Positions 52,493-61,963 of a stretch of 64,000 nucleotides of DNA are shown here, piece after piece. The DNA comes from JBGLNJ01 sp041300525 (GTDB taxonomy: Bacteria; Chloroflexota; Anaerolineae; Fen-1058), in contig JBGLNJ010000001.1 of assembly GCA_041300525.1 (NCBI GenBank), positions 3,906,001 to 3,970,000 on the forward strand, given 5' to 3'. Each line of letters opens with the position of its first letter. Within the stretch, counting starts at the first letter, position 1. The position numbers and the translations under genes were made by a program. The notes beneath the pieces are model-generated. The model had not been told where the DNA came from and ran no database searches. It saw nothing but the letters and a program-made list of their open reading frames with translations.

Positions 52493-52528
52493 GCGGCGAA
52501 GCCTCTCTACGTAGAGAGGCTTCGCCGC
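52493..52528. repeat. 36-bp perfect palindrome
   Basis: GCGGCGAAGCCTCTCTAC and its exact complement meet at the centre. More GC-rich hairpin sequence (52530-52600) follows, ending in the CTCAGAATGACAGG motif common in dispersed repeats. It lies in the gap after malic enzyme. Confidence 0.7.
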
Positions 52529-52679
52529 CCTGTCCGTCCCCAGGACACCCTTCAGGGGTGTGTCCGCCGCTGCGCGGCGGCGGGCGGCTCAGAATGACAG
52601 GTCGTTTGACATCAGAGATTTATCCATCTCTCTCTTTAGGGGATTTGTCATTCGGAAAGGAAAGTCGTAGAACGTCACT

Positions 52680-53009
52680 GTGCTGGAAGGCTACAGCGTC
52701 AAGGAAATCAAGGGCGGCGAGACGTACGCCAAGAGCATCGTCGTGGCCAAGGGCAGCGAAGAGAAAGAGCTGGTCGTGGATGTGACGTTCGTCGAGCTGG
52801 ACCTGATTCCCGGCTCGGAGCCGGTCGCTCACCTCGTCAAGCTCAATGAAAAGAAGCAGATCGTGGTAGACAGCGGCAACCGCACGAGCCGGGCCGGCAT
52901 CTTTGCAGCGGGCGATGCGACGGACGTTTACGCCGAACAAGTGCTCGTCTGCATCGGCGAAGGCGCCAAGGCGGCGCTTTCAGCCTACGACTATTTGCTG
53001 GGATTGTAG
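52680..53009 (+). pseudogene. Thioredoxin reductase-like flavoprotein, C-terminal 109 residues
   Basis: The sequence has the tail of TrxB/AhpF-type reductases: VTFVELDLIPGSEPVAHLV, then RTSRAGIFAAGDATDVYAEQVLV (the FAD-binding GD motif) and IGEGAKAALSAYDYLLGL. The NAD-binding start and the CxxC redox pair are absent. A GTG could serve as start but has no ribosome-binding site. The 5' break is at about 52678. Confidence 0.75.
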
Positions 53010-53065
53010 ATGGTTGATTGCTGATTGTAGATTGACGAGGTCGCTCCAAAATCAGGAAAAGAAAC

Positions 53066-53980
53066 ATGACTGCGACCATCATTGACGGCAAAGCCGTCGC
53101 ACAAACCATTCGCAATGAAGTGAAAGCCGAAATCGCGCAACTGCGCGCCAAAGGACTGGTGCCCGGGCTGGCGACCGTGATAGTGGGCAAGCGGCCCGAT
53201 AGCGTGAGCTATGTCACGAGCAAACGCCAGACCTGTGAGGAACTGGGCATCGCTTCCATCGGGCACGAGTTGCCGGAGACGGTCTCGCAAGAAGACCTCC
53301 TGGCCCTCGTCCGACAGTTGGGCGAGGACCCCAAGGTGCATGGCATCCTGGTGCAGTTGCCGTTGCCCAAACACATCAACGAAGAAGCCATCCTCAACGC
53401 CGTGCCGATTGACAAGGATGTGGACGGCTTTCACCCGGTCAACGTGGGCAAGTTGGGCATGAAGGGACGCCAACCGTTGTTCGCGCCCTGCACGCCCTCG
53501 GGCGTCGTCGAGCTGCTCGACCGGGTGGGGGCCAAGATCAGCGGCAGCCGCGCGGTGGTGTTGGGACGCAGCAACATTGTGGGCATGCCGGCGGCGTTGC
53601 TGCTCCTGGGCCGCGATGCCACCGTGACCATTTGCCACAGCAAAACTCAAAATCTGGCCGAGGTCACGCGCCAGGCCGATATCCTGGTGGCCGCCATCGG
53701 CAGAGCCAAGTTTGTGACCGCCGACATGGTCAAGCCGGGCGCGTACGTCATTGACGTGGGCGTGAATGGGGTGCCGGTGCTGAACCCGGACGGCACACCC
53801 GCCATCAGCGAAAAGACCGGCAAACCCAAGACCAAGCTGGTGGGCGATGTGGACTTTGACGCGGTGAAGGAAATCGCGGCTGCCATCACGCCGGTGCCGG
53901 GCGGCGTCGGCCCGATGACGATTGCGATGCTGATGAAGAACACGCTGCGAGGAGCCAAGCACGCCTTCGGGCTGTTGTGA
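53066..53980 (+). CDS. folD: Bifunctional methylene-THF dehydrogenase/methenyl-THF cyclohydrolase FolD
   Basis: A complete 304-residue enzyme. The catalytic Tyr/Lys segment is SVSYVTSKRQTCEELGI. The family signature PKVHGILVQLPLPKHINE and the Rossmann segment VVLGRSNIVGMPAALLLLG are present. The C-terminal PGGVGPMTIAMLMKNT is diagnostic. It interconverts methylene- and formyl-THF, supplying one-carbon units and, with acsE nearby, possibly the methyl branch of the Wood-Ljungdahl pathway. Confidence 0.95.
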   Translation: MTATIIDGKAVAQTIRNEVKAEIAQLRAKGLVPGLATVIVGKRPDSVSYVTSKRQTCEELGIASIGHELPETVSQEDLLALVRQLGEDPKVHGILVQLPLPKHINEEAILNAVPIDKDVDGFHPVNVGKLGMKGRQPLFAPCTPSGVVELLDRVGAKISGSRAVVLGRSNIVGMPAALLLLGRDATVTICHSKTQNLAEVTRQADILVAAIGRAKFVTADMVKPGAYVIDVGVNGVPVLNPDGTPAISEKTGKPKTKLVGDVDFDAVKEIAAAITPVPGGVGPMTIAMLMKNTLRGAKHAFGLL

Positions 53981-54012
53981 TTTTGGATTTCTGATTTCGG
54001 ACACCTTGCATC

Positions 54013-54040
54013 TTGCCTCCTGCCCAGGATGTGTTACAAT
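54013..54040 (+). promoter_or_regulatory. Promoter of the phosphoribosyltransferase gene
   Basis: TTGCCT, 16-bp spacer, TACAAT. The roughly 110-bp leader contains an AT-rich palindrome (TTAGA...TCTAA, about 54089-54103) that could be an operator. Confidence 0.45.
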
Positions 54041-54151
54041 TCCGCCCCGGATGCTGCGGGTAACCCTTTGCTCCACCTGAAATTGATTAGACGTTTATCT
54101 AATTGATTTTACCATCCCAGGGCCCGCATGTCAAGACTTTTTGGAGGAAGC

Positions 54152-54703
54152 ATGACCTCATCGCGCCAAACCTATAGCGTCAAGCTGGCCGGCCTCGCCC
54201 GCGAACTGCAATTGTTCGAGGTCGCCCCCGGCGTCCGCATTGCCATCTTTAACATGCTGGGCGACACCGAGATCGTCCAGGCCGTGTCCAAAGAGCTGGC
54301 CAAACGCCTGCCCAAAGAAGCCCAGGTGCTGGTGACCGCCGAAGCCAAGAGCATCCCGCTCGCCCACGCGCTCTCGGTAGAGACCGGGCTGCCCTATGTG
54401 ATCTTGCGCAAGAGCTACAAGCCTTACATGGGCGAAGCGGTCAGCGCCGAGACGCTTTCGATCACCACCGGCGAAAAGCAGACGCTTTACCTGGATGAAA
54501 AAGATCGCGCGCTGGTGACCGGCAAGTCGGTCGTGATCGTTGACGACGTCATCAGCACGGGCTCCACGCTCCAGGGAATGCAAATGATCCTGGAAAAAGC
54601 GGAGGCAAAGGTGGTTGCCCAGGCGGCTGTGTTCACCGAAGGCGAACGGGCCAAATGGAAGAACATCATCGCGCTGGGTCACCTGCCGGTGTTCACGGAG
54701 TAA
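54152..54703 (+). CDS. Type I phosphoribosyltransferase (adenine/xanthine type)
   Basis: ATG 54152 with TTGGAGGAAG upstream; 183 residues. The PRPP motif is VVIVDDVISTGSTLQGM (about 128-144). The flexible region LRKSYKPYMGEAVSAETLSI and the early VLVTAEAKSIPLAHAL fit purine PRTs of the Apt/Xpt group. It salvages a purine base to its nucleotide. It lies upstream of an ECF transporter, separated by a terminator-like hairpin, which hints that the transporter might carry a related base or vitamin. That link is only positional. Confidence 0.8.
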   Translation: MTSSRQTYSVKLAGLARELQLFEVAPGVRIAIFNMLGDTEIVQAVSKELAKRLPKEAQVLVTAEAKSIPLAHALSVETGLPYVILRKSYKPYMGEAVSAETLSITTGEKQTLYLDEKDRALVTGKSVVIVDDVISTGSTLQGMQMILEKAEAKVVAQAAVFTEGERAKWKNIIALGHLPVFTE

Positions 54704-54792
54704 AAACGCTCTGAACTGACAACACGTCCCAACAATTTTTCCGCTTGGATCGCGTCCGCGACCGAGACGGCCTTTGGCAAAAAGTAACCTTG

Positions 54793-54832
54793 CGCCTTCT
54801 GACCGTCATTGGCCGGAAGGCGTTTTGATTTT
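54793..54832 (+). terminator. Intrinsic terminator after the phosphoribosyltransferase
   Basis: CGCCTTC (54793-54799) pairs with GAAGGCG (54816-54822), followed by TTTTGATTTT. It ends just before the ATG of the ECF ATPase at 54836. Confidence 0.5.
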
Positions 54833-54835
54833 GCG

Positions 54836-56644
54836 ATGAACGAACCAATTATTCGAATCGAGAATTTGTATCATACCTACGACGGTGCCCGCCCGGTGGA
54901 GGCGCTGCGCGGGATTGGCCTCGCCATCTGTGAAGGAGAGTACGTCGCCCTCGTCGGCGCGAACGGATCGGGCAAGTCCACGCTGGCGCGGCATTTGAAT
55001 GCGCTGCTATTGCCCGGTCATGGCGACGTGTGGATCGAAAGCATCAACACGCGCGACGCAACGCGCCTGCGCGAGATTCGCCACACCGTCCAGATGGTCT
55101 TTCAGCAGCCCGACGCGCAACTGGTGGCGACCATCGTCGAAGAAGATGTGGCATTCGGCCCGGAAAACTTTAGCGTGGCGGAGGACGAGTTGCCAGGCCG
55201 CGTCCGCGCGGCGCTAGAGACGGTGGGCATGTGGGCGCACCGGCGGAGGCCGCCGCACCTGCTTTCCGCCGGGCAAAAGCAGCGTGTGGCGATTGCCGGC
55301 GCGCTGGCCGTGCATCCGCGCGTGCTCGTCCTGGACGAAGCGACGGCGATGCTCGACCCAGCCGGGCGCGCGGCCGTGCTCGACATCGTGCGCCATCTTC
55401 ACACGAGCGGGACCACCATCGTCGCCATCACTCACGCGATGGACGAAGCGGCGCAGGCCGACCGCATTGTGGTGATGGCCGAGGGCCGGGTGGCGATGGA
55501 TGGCGCACCGCGCCAGGTATTTGCCCGCGCAAAAGATCTGCGTGCGTTAGGGCTGGACGTGCCGCCTATCGCCGACCTGGCGCTGCGCCTGGGCTTGCCC
55601 ATTTGCCTTTCCGCCGATGAGCTTGTCAGCGCCTTGGGATCAACTCACACGAGCAACAACGCACCACAATTCTGGCGCGCCCTCGGCGCAAAACACCAGA
55701 CAGGGCGTGAGCGCAGCAAAGAATCTCTTGCGCGCAAGACCGACACCGGTCAAGCCATCATTCAGGTTCAAGAATTGGCTCACACCTACTTGCGCGGCTC
55801 GCCGCTCGAATCCCCTGCCCTCTCCGGCGTTGACCTGCAAATTCATCGCGGCGAAATCGTGGGACTGATCGGGCCGACCGGCTCCGGCAAGTCCACGCTG
55901 CTGCAACACCTCAACGGTCTGCTGCGCCCCCAGTCCGGGCATGTCGTCGTGGAAGGTCACGACCTGGCCGACCCCGCCACCGACATCCGCGCCATTCGCC
56001 GCTCGGTCGGCCTTGTATTCCAGCAACCGGAAGATCAACTCTTTGAACGGTATGTGGGCGACGACGTAGCATTCGGCCCGCGACAAGTTGGGCTGTCAAA
56101 GGACGAAATCCGCGAGCGTGTGCGCTGGGCTATGGAATCGGTCGGCCTGGGATTTGAGGCGTTCAAAGATCGCCTGACGGCCACACTTTCCGGCGGAGAG
56201 CGGCGACGCGCGGCGTTGGCCGGCGTGCTTGCGCTCCGCCCGCAAGTGTTGGTGGCCGACGAGCCAACTGCCGGGCTTGACCCGCGCACCCGCGCGGCTG
56301 TCTTGAACGTTTTCCGGGGACTGGATGACGCGGGCGTGACGCTCGTCGTCGCCTCGCACCACATGGACGACATCGCCGCGCTGTGCGACTGCGTCGTGGC
56401 GCTCGATGGCGGGCGCGTCGTCGCGGCCGGAACGACGCGCGAAATCTTTGCGCAGCCGGACATGCTGAAAGCGCACGGGCTGTCCGTCCCGCCGTTGGCA
56501 GCGATCGCGCAGGAATTGCGCGCGGCAGGCTGGCCCATTCCTGCAAGCGTCATGACCGTTGAAGAAATCGTCGAGGCGTTACAGCGAGTTTCCCCCAGTT
56601 CCCCCGAGTTCCGGGAAATTCAGGAAGAATCGATGGGACTCTAA
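54836..56644 (+). CDS. Energy-coupling factor transporter ATPase, EcfA1-EcfA2 fused in one chain
   Basis: 602 residues with two complete ABC ATPase domains. The first has Walker A GANGSGKST (41-49), signature LSAGQKQRVAIA and Walker B VLVLDEATAMLDP. The second has GPTGSGKST, LSGGERRRAALA and VLVADEPTAGLDP. Each is preceded by the EcfA-type Q-loop FQQPDAQL / FQQPEDQLFE. A linker of about 60 residues joins them. It drives vitamin or metal uptake with EcfT and an S component. A start at 54836 gives MNEPIIRIENLYHTYDG. The next gene begins 3 bp after the stop. Confidence 0.9.
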   Translation: MNEPIIRIENLYHTYDGARPVEALRGIGLAICEGEYVALVGANGSGKSTLARHLNALLLPGHGDVWIESINTRDATRLREIRHTVQMVFQQPDAQLVATIVEEDVAFGPENFSVAEDELPGRVRAALETVGMWAHRRRPPHLLSAGQKQRVAIAGALAVHPRVLVLDEATAMLDPAGRAAVLDIVRHLHTSGTTIVAITHAMDEAAQADRIVVMAEGRVAMDGAPRQVFARAKDLRALGLDVPPIADLALRLGLPICLSADELVSALGSTHTSNNAPQFWRALGAKHQTGRERSKESLARKTDTGQAIIQVQELAHTYLRGSPLESPALSGVDLQIHRGEIVGLIGPTGSGKSTLLQHLNGLLRPQSGHVVVEGHDLADPATDIRAIRRSVGLVFQQPEDQLFERYVGDDVAFGPRQVGLSKDEIRERVRWAMESVGLGFEAFKDRLTATLSGGERRRAALAGVLALRPQVLVADEPTAGLDPRTRAAVLNVFRGLDDAGVTLVVASHHMDDIAALCDCVVALDGGRVVAAGTTREIFAQPDMLKAHGLSVPPLAAIAQELRAAGWPIPASVMTVEEIVEALQRVSPSSPEFREIQEESMGL

Positions 56645-56646
56645 AC

Positions 56647-57528
56647 ATGCAAGACTTTGAGCTGCTCCGCCACGTCACCATTGGCCAGTATCTTCCGACC
56701 GGCTCGATTCTGCACCGCTTGGACCCGCGCACCAAGATCGTTGGCCTGGGAGTGATGCTAATCATCGTGGCCGCATACCGACCCGCGTCAGGCTTGGTGG
56801 CAGGCTTGATCGTCGCGCTCGGTCTGGTGGCGTTGGCGCGAGTGAGCCTGGGCTTTGCATTGGGCGGGCTGCGTCCGGCGCTGCCCATTCTGCTTTTGCT
56901 GGTGGCGCTGCAACTGTTCTTGGGGTGGGGCACGGCCACCAAGGTTTGCATTCCGCTGTGGAGTTTTTGGATCTTGCGCATCACACCCTGCTCGGTGCAA
57001 GTCGTCATCGCATTGCTGGCGCGCCTCACCACGCTCATCCTGCTCACGAGCCTGCTGACGCTCACCAGCTCCGTCACGGAACTGGCGCGCGGCGCCGAGG
57101 CGCTGATGCGCCCGCTCCAACGCCTGGGTATCCCAGCCGACGAGTTGGCGATGGTGTTCACACTGGCATTGCGCTTCGTGCCGACGCTGGCTCAAGAACT
57201 GGAAAAGCTGCTCAAGGCGCAGGCGGCGCGCGGCGCGGACCTGGGACGCGGCTCCAACCCCGTTCAGCGCACGCGGCAATTGCTGCCCGTGCTCGTGCCG
57301 CTCTTTATCACCACGCTGCGCCGAAGCGAAGAATTGACCGCGGCGATGGAAGCGCGCGGCTACACAGGTGGACAAGGGCGCACTCACTATGTCCGCTTGC
57401 ATTTCCGTCCGGTGGATACCGTCGCGCTGGTCATTACTTTTGTGTTGCTAGCCGGTTTGCTCGCCGCGCCGTTCGGCGCAGTGGACCGGTACTGGCTCTC
57501 GCTGCTGGCACAAGTTGCCATGCGTTGA
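56647..57528 (+). CDS. ecfT: Energy-coupling factor transmembrane protein EcfT
   Basis: A 293-residue membrane protein with five to six helices. The two coupling Ala-Arg-Gly motifs of EcfT are present (KAQAARGADLGRG and AAMEARGYTGG). It bridges the ATPase dimer to the substrate-binding S subunit. Tight spacing on both sides shows an operon ecfA-ecfT-ecfS. Confidence 0.9.
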   Translation: MQDFELLRHVTIGQYLPTGSILHRLDPRTKIVGLGVMLIIVAAYRPASGLVAGLIVALGLVALARVSLGFALGGLRPALPILLLLVALQLFLGWGTATKVCIPLWSFWILRITPCSVQVVIALLARLTTLILLTSLLTLTSSVTELARGAEALMRPLQRLGIPADELAMVFTLALRFVPTLAQELEKLLKAQAARGADLGRGSNPVQRTRQLLPVLVPLFITTLRRSEELTAAMEARGYTGGQGRTHYVRLHFRPVDTVALVITFVLLAGLLAAPFGAVDRYWLSLLAQVAMR

Positions 57529-57547
57529 AAAGAAAGGATCAGATAAA

Positions 57548-58030
57548 ATGAAACTCACAGTTCGCCAAATCGTCATCTCTGGTTTGATGGGCGCGATCGC
57601 CATCTTGCTCGGCGTGACACGCCTCGGCTTCATCGGCCCGTTCCCGCCGTTGATCATGGTGAGCGCGACGATCATGCACGTCCCGGCCATCATTGCCGGC
57701 GTGTTGGAGGGGCCGGTCGTCGGCTTGATCGTCGGCCTGATCTTTGGCGTGTTTAGTATGCTGCAAGCGCCCACCGAAGCGCCGCCCGTCAACCTGTGGT
57801 TCAGCAATCCACTGGTGTCTGTGCTGCCGAGGCTCTTTATCGGCGTGACCTCGGCCTACGTCTACCTGGCGCTGCGCAAGACCCACGAGATCGTCGCGCT
57901 GGCCGTGGCCGGGCTGGTCGGCACACTGACCAACACCGTGCTCGTGATCGGGATGATTGTCGTCCTGGGCTACGCGCCTGCGGCGGTGATTGTGAGGCCC
58001 AAGTCGAGTATCCAACGTCGTGAAATTTGA
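57548..58030 (+). pseudogene. ECF transporter substrate-binding (S) subunit, C-terminus cut
   Basis: ATG 57548 opens MKLTVRQIVISGLMGAIAIL. About 150 native residues form four to five helices (VPAIIAGVLEGPVVGLIVGL, IVALAVAGLVGTLTNTVLVI). After GYAPAAVIV (about 57997) the frame reads eleven unrelated residues and stops. The last helix, which packs on EcfT, is missing. The type of S component is unresolved, so the transported compound is unknown. Confidence 0.75.
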
Positions 58031-58084
58031 GGCGAATTGCCACTTGCTTTCGGACGATACGCCAAGTTACCCGGTAGTTATTGA

Positions 58085-58315
58085 GAGGATACCTTTGACC
58101 CCGTGCCAGAGGATACAGAATACGATGCGCTCATGATCTATCTGATCCGTGAAAACGGCCAGCTCAGCATCGAGCGCGACTTGCACCACCTGGGACTGTT
58201 TTCTCTCGACGTGTGGCGCAGGCTGCTTCTCGATGTCGGATTTGAGCTTTACGAGGCCGAGTACGCTGAGGATGGCAAAAGCTTTGTCGAGTTTGCGTGT
58301 GTCAAATCTGCATAG
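58085..58315 (+). pseudogene. SAM-dependent methyltransferase, C-terminal fragment
   Basis: About 75 residues (DTFDPVPEDTEYDALMIYLI, then HHLGLFSLDVWRRLLLDVGF and a final VEFACVKSA) match the end of class I methyltransferases, where a GLF..xxW..LL..AGF helix precedes the last strand. The Rossmann part is missing. A TGA stands directly upstream. The roughly 85 bp between this and the EcfS fragment belong to neither. Confidence 0.55.
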
Positions 58316-58330
58316 ATGAGGAGAGAGAAA

Positions 58331-58717
58331 ATGAAACGCTATCGTATCGAGTTCGAAATCTTTGAAGGACAAGGCGGCCAACTGGTCAAGGAAGGTGATG
58401 AGATCGTCTATCCCGACAATTTCGAGACGTTGGGCATCTGCGCCTGGATGTATCGTGGTGACGGTCAGCACAGCTATCAAGCCGGCCAGCGGTTCAGGTA
58501 TCCCGAAGATACGGGCAAGCTGTGCCCCTGGCTGTTGAGCGCGATGGACAACATGATCCAGGCGCTCAGGTTCGGCGGCACGCTGCCGTGGATGTACGAA
58601 GGCACGCCCTACGAAAAGGTCATTGATCCAGACGGAATCACGACCGAGTTTGTCCATTGTCCCGATCCGGCTTCCGGCATTGTGGTCAAGTTGATCCGCA
58701 CCGCCGTTGAGGACTAA
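58331..58717 (+). CDS. TIGR04076 family protein
   Basis: 128 residues, start MKRYRIEFEIFEGQGGQLVK behind GAGGAGAGAG. Features of TIGR04076 are present: an early beta hairpin with VKEGDEIVY, LGICAWM, then a helical LCPWLLSAMDNMIQALRFGG and LPWM. Function unknown; relatives are common in anaerobes. It is the first gene of a tightly spaced run with the acetyltransferase and MFS genes. Confidence 0.7.
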   Translation: MKRYRIEFEIFEGQGGQLVKEGDEIVYPDNFETLGICAWMYRGDGQHSYQAGQRFRYPEDTGKLCPWLLSAMDNMIQALRFGGTLPWMYEGTPYEKVIDPDGITTEFVHCPDPASGIVVKLIRTAVED

Positions 58718-58722
58718 CCTTC

Positions 58723-59916
58723 ATGGCCAACATCACCATCCGCAAACTCGAAGGTGAGGAAAAACTGCAAGTCATGTACGGGTTGAACGACTATGCGTTT
58801 TACGCCACGCCGCCCTTGACGGACGAGCAAGAGTGGAAAGAGATTGTCAAGCATCGTGAGGGCGTGACCTATTTCGCGCTGTTTGAGGACGGCAAGCCCG
58901 TATCCGGCGCGGCGGGCACAACTATGCTGCAGCAGGTGCGCGGCAAGCTATTCGACGCGAACGGCCTCTGGGCTGTAGCAACGGCGCCCGGCGCGCGGCG
59001 CAATGGCTATTGCCGTCGCGTCATCGCACAATTGCTCTCTGCGCTGCGCGATGACGGTCAGGTTTTCTCGAACCTCTACCCGTTCCGCGAATCGTTTTAC
59101 GAGCAGATGGGCTATGTCACTTTCCCATTGCCACGCATCGCCAAGCTCGCGCCCTCGGCGCTGCTGCCCTTGATGGACAAAGACCTGGGCGGCCAAGTTG
59201 AGTTGATGTTAATTGGCGATGGCTTTGACATTTACCGGAACTATTTGAGCAGGCTGCGGCAACGCACACATGGCATGGCAATGTTCGTTATCGGAGATCG
59301 AGCGGCAGCCCAGCGTAACCGCTTGTGGATGGCGCTGGCCAAGGCGCAAGAGGAACCGGTCGGGCTGATGCTGTATCAGATCAAGGGCGATCACGAAACT
59401 CAATTCCTCTTTAGCGCCGTCCGATTTTACTACGAGACCAGCCTGGGCCGATACTTGCTGCTCCAGTGGATCGCTCGCCACACCGACCAAGCCAGTCAAG
59501 GCGAGATATGGCTGGCTCCGTTCGAGCAGCCCGAGACGTGGCTCTCGGATGTGCAGGTCAAGACCGAGTCGCAAATCCGCGCGCCGATGGGCCGCGTGCT
59601 GGATGTGAGCAGGCTCGGCGCGCCAAGTGGCGTGCAAGTCGGTTCGGGTTGTTTCTCCGCGCGGATCACCGATCTGCTCTGCCCGTGGAACGAGGGCGTC
59701 TGGCGATTCGAGTCATCAGAGGGATCGCTACAGGTCACGCGGGCGGACGAAGCCGATTGCGATCTGACCATCCAGGCGTTGACGGCGTTGGTGTATGGCA
59801 CGCACGACCCCGGCGATTTTGCGATTCGGGGTTGGGGCAATCCATCACCGCAAGTGCAGGCGACCCTGCGCGCCATGTTCCCGCCGATGATGCCCTATCT
59901 GCACGAATACTTTTAG
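58723..59916 (+). CDS. Eis-like GNAT acetyltransferase with SCP2 domain
   Basis: 397 residues in three parts. The first GNAT fold has LWAVATAPGARRNGYCRRVIAQLL as the acetyl-CoA loop. A second GNAT-like fold follows (about 160-290). The C-terminal SCP2-like domain (about 295-395) ends YGTHDPGDFAIRGWGNPSPQ. This is the Eis architecture, which in mycobacteria acetylates aminoglycosides; most relatives have unknown substrates. It lies 5 bp after the TIGR04076 gene. Confidence 0.82.
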   Translation: MANITIRKLEGEEKLQVMYGLNDYAFYATPPLTDEQEWKEIVKHREGVTYFALFEDGKPVSGAAGTTMLQQVRGKLFDANGLWAVATAPGARRNGYCRRVIAQLLSALRDDGQVFSNLYPFRESFYEQMGYVTFPLPRIAKLAPSALLPLMDKDLGGQVELMLIGDGFDIYRNYLSRLRQRTHGMAMFVIGDRAAAQRNRLWMALAKAQEEPVGLMLYQIKGDHETQFLFSAVRFYYETSLGRYLLLQWIARHTDQASQGEIWLAPFEQPETWLSDVQVKTESQIRAPMGRVLDVSRLGAPSGVQVGSGCFSARITDLLCPWNEGVWRFESSEGSLQVTRADEADCDLTIQALTALVYGTHDPGDFAIRGWGNPSPQVQATLRAMFPPMMPYLHEYF

Positions 59917-59954
59917 ACCCGCCCTGACTCTGCAACGATAGAACGGTTCAACAC

Positions 59955-61301
59955 ATGGAGACCACGTCCCGCAGACCTACCGGAATGACGGCTTTCGTCA
60001 TCGTCTTGGCCGGCCAAATTGCCTCGCTCCTGGGCACCGCCATGAGCCAGTTCGGCCTGACGCTGTGGGCCTACGAGCGTACAGGCAAAGCCACTCCGCT
60101 GGCGCTGGTCGGCTTGTTTTTTGTGACGCCCCAGATCGCGCTGGCCCCTTTCGTCGGCGTGCTGGTAGACCGGGGCAATCGCAAGTTGCTGATGATGTTG
60201 AGCGACCTCGCCGCCGCGCTGACTACGGCGGCGGTCTTGGCCCTCTATGCGACGGGGAACCTGCAAATCTGGCATCTCTATGTCAGCGCGGCTATTACGG
60301 GGACATTTCAGGGCTTTCAATGGCCGGCGTATTCGGCAGCCATCTCGCTCATGCTGCCCAAGGAACACTATGCCCGAGCGAGTGGCATGTTGCAGACAGC
60401 GGGAAATGCCTCTGGCGTCTTGGCGCCCATCATGGCCGGGACATTGATCGGCCCTCTGGGACTAGCAGGAATCTTGATCATTGACTTGGTTTGCGCTACA
60501 GTCGCCATCGGCGCACTCCTTTTTGTCCATGTCCCGCAGCCAGCCAGAACCGAAGCAGGCCGCGAAGGAGAGGGGCACGTCCTGAAGGAAATGACCTATG
60601 GGTTCCGCTACATCTTTGCCCGCCCCGGCCTGCTCGGCCTGCAAACAGTCTTTCTGGTCGGCAACTTGCTTACCGCACTAGCTTTTGCCGTGTTCGCGCC
60701 CATGATCCTGGCTCGCACCGGGAACGACGAGTTGATCTTTGGCGGCGTGCAATCGGCGGGCGCGGTTGGCGGCGTTGTGGGCGGGCTGGCGATGAGCGTT
60801 TGGGGCGGCCCCAAGCGTCGCGTTCACGGAGTATTGCAGGGTTGGCTTTGGTCTGGCTTGTTGGGAATGATCCTGTTGGGCGTGGGGCGAACTGCGCCGG
60901 TCTGGGCGGCCGGCCTGTTTCTGTGGGCGCTGTTCGGCCCTCTCTTGGATGGGTGCAACCAGGCCATCTGGCAGGCCAAGGTTGCGCCGGACGTGCAGGG
61001 TCGCGTCTTTACCGCCCGTTTGGTCATTGCCTGGCTGGCGCAGCCGATCAGTTTGGCGTTGGCCGGGCCGCTGGTTGATAAAGTCCTGGAGCCGGCGATG
61101 GCGCAAGGGGGCAGTCTTGCACCGGCCTTTGGCGGGCTGGTGGGCACGGGCGCGGGCGCAGGAATGTCCCTGTTGCTCGTTGTGACCGGCTTGCTGACGG
61201 CGCTGGTGGGAATAGGCGGCTATCTGTTTTCTGCTGTGCGCAATGCGGAAGACATTCTGCCGGATCACGATCATCTCAGCCAAGATATGGGATCAGGTTA
61301 G
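59955..61301 (+). CDS. MFS transporter
   Basis: 448 residues with about 12 helices. The loop sequence is GVLVDRGNRKLLMM. The opening QIASLLGTAMSQFGLTLWAYERTG is typical of the macrolide-efflux MefA/EntS-like group. It lies 38 bp after the Eis-like acetyltransferase and 5 bp before a metallopeptidase-like gene, so it belongs to one transcript. An acetyltransferase next to an efflux pump is suggestive of drug resistance but not proof. Confidence 0.85.
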   Translation: METTSRRPTGMTAFVIVLAGQIASLLGTAMSQFGLTLWAYERTGKATPLALVGLFFVTPQIALAPFVGVLVDRGNRKLLMMLSDLAAALTTAAVLALYATGNLQIWHLYVSAAITGTFQGFQWPAYSAAISLMLPKEHYARASGMLQTAGNASGVLAPIMAGTLIGPLGLAGILIIDLVCATVAIGALLFVHVPQPARTEAGREGEGHVLKEMTYGFRYIFARPGLLGLQTVFLVGNLLTALAFAVFAPMILARTGNDELIFGGVQSAGAVGGVVGGLAMSVWGGPKRRVHGVLQGWLWSGLLGMILLGVGRTAPVWAAGLFLWALFGPLLDGCNQAIWQAKVAPDVQGRVFTARLVIAWLAQPISLALAGPLVDKVLEPAMAQGGSLAPAFGGLVGTGAGAGMSLLLVVTGLLTALVGIGGYLFSAVRNAEDILPDHDHLSQDMGSG

Positions 61302-61306
61302 CCCGC

Positions 61307-61963
61307 ATGGAAACGATGCTCGTTGATGGCCTCACCTTATACTTTGACGCCGAAGAACGCGAGGCGGCTGAACTTGTGCGCCGGGCCTGCGAAAAAAGCG
61401 TCCGGCTCATCCGCGAATGTTGGAACCTGGACACGCCCAAGGACTTGCGTGTCTATGTCCTGACCTCGACTTGGCTGCGTTCCACCTTTCACTCGGCACC
61501 CTGGGGCTGGCGCATCCTGATGGGCGTCACCTTGCCGTTCTGGTATTTCCGAGCCAGGCAGCTTTGGCAAGTAGCCGGTGGTTGGCACCAGCAATACGGC
61601 CAGCGGCGGACAGTCGGGATCAAACCCCCCCGCTTTTTGTCGTTGAGCGATAGAAGCATCGGTGCCCGCATCTTTGTCCAAGAAAGCGACTCAGATAGCA
61701 AGGTCCAGCATATCACCTGCCACGAGCTAGTTCACGCGTATACGGCTCACCTCAAGCTGCCGGTATGGCTGCACTATGGGCTGGCCTTGCTCACCGTGGA
61801 TCGCTTTTTTGAGAGGCCAACGATTAAATGTGAGACTATCGAGGCGTTGCATCGCTCGCCTGGTAACACGAACGACACCAAGTTGGATCTGAAGGATCCC
61901 GATGCGATGGTGTACCTCTACGTTCGCGGCTACTGGCTCACGCGCTATATCGAAGAGACGGTT
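61307..61963 (+). pseudogene. HExxH-containing putative metallopeptidase, C-terminus cut
   Basis: About 219 native residues from METMLVDGLTLYFDAEERE. HITCHELVHAYTAHLKLPVW carries HELVH, the zinc/catalytic motif (about 144-148), followed by a downstream helix with potential third ligand. A membrane-proximal hydrophobic patch (MGVTLPFWYFRARQLW) occurs earlier. After RYIEET the frame enters the antisense of a peptidase gene and runs on meaninglessly to 62188. Resembles the short peptidase-MA-like proteins. Confidence 0.65.

Noticed and set aside
54041..54151. Purine riboswitch in the phosphoribosyltransferase leader
   Set aside because: I could not find the three-way junction core sequences; only a short AT-rich palindrome is present.
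58011..58130. A complete short gene between EcfS and the methyltransferase fragment
   Set aside because: The frame from GTG 58019 (KFEANCHLLSDDTPSYPVVI) has no ribosome-binding site and no recognisable family; it looks like junction debris.
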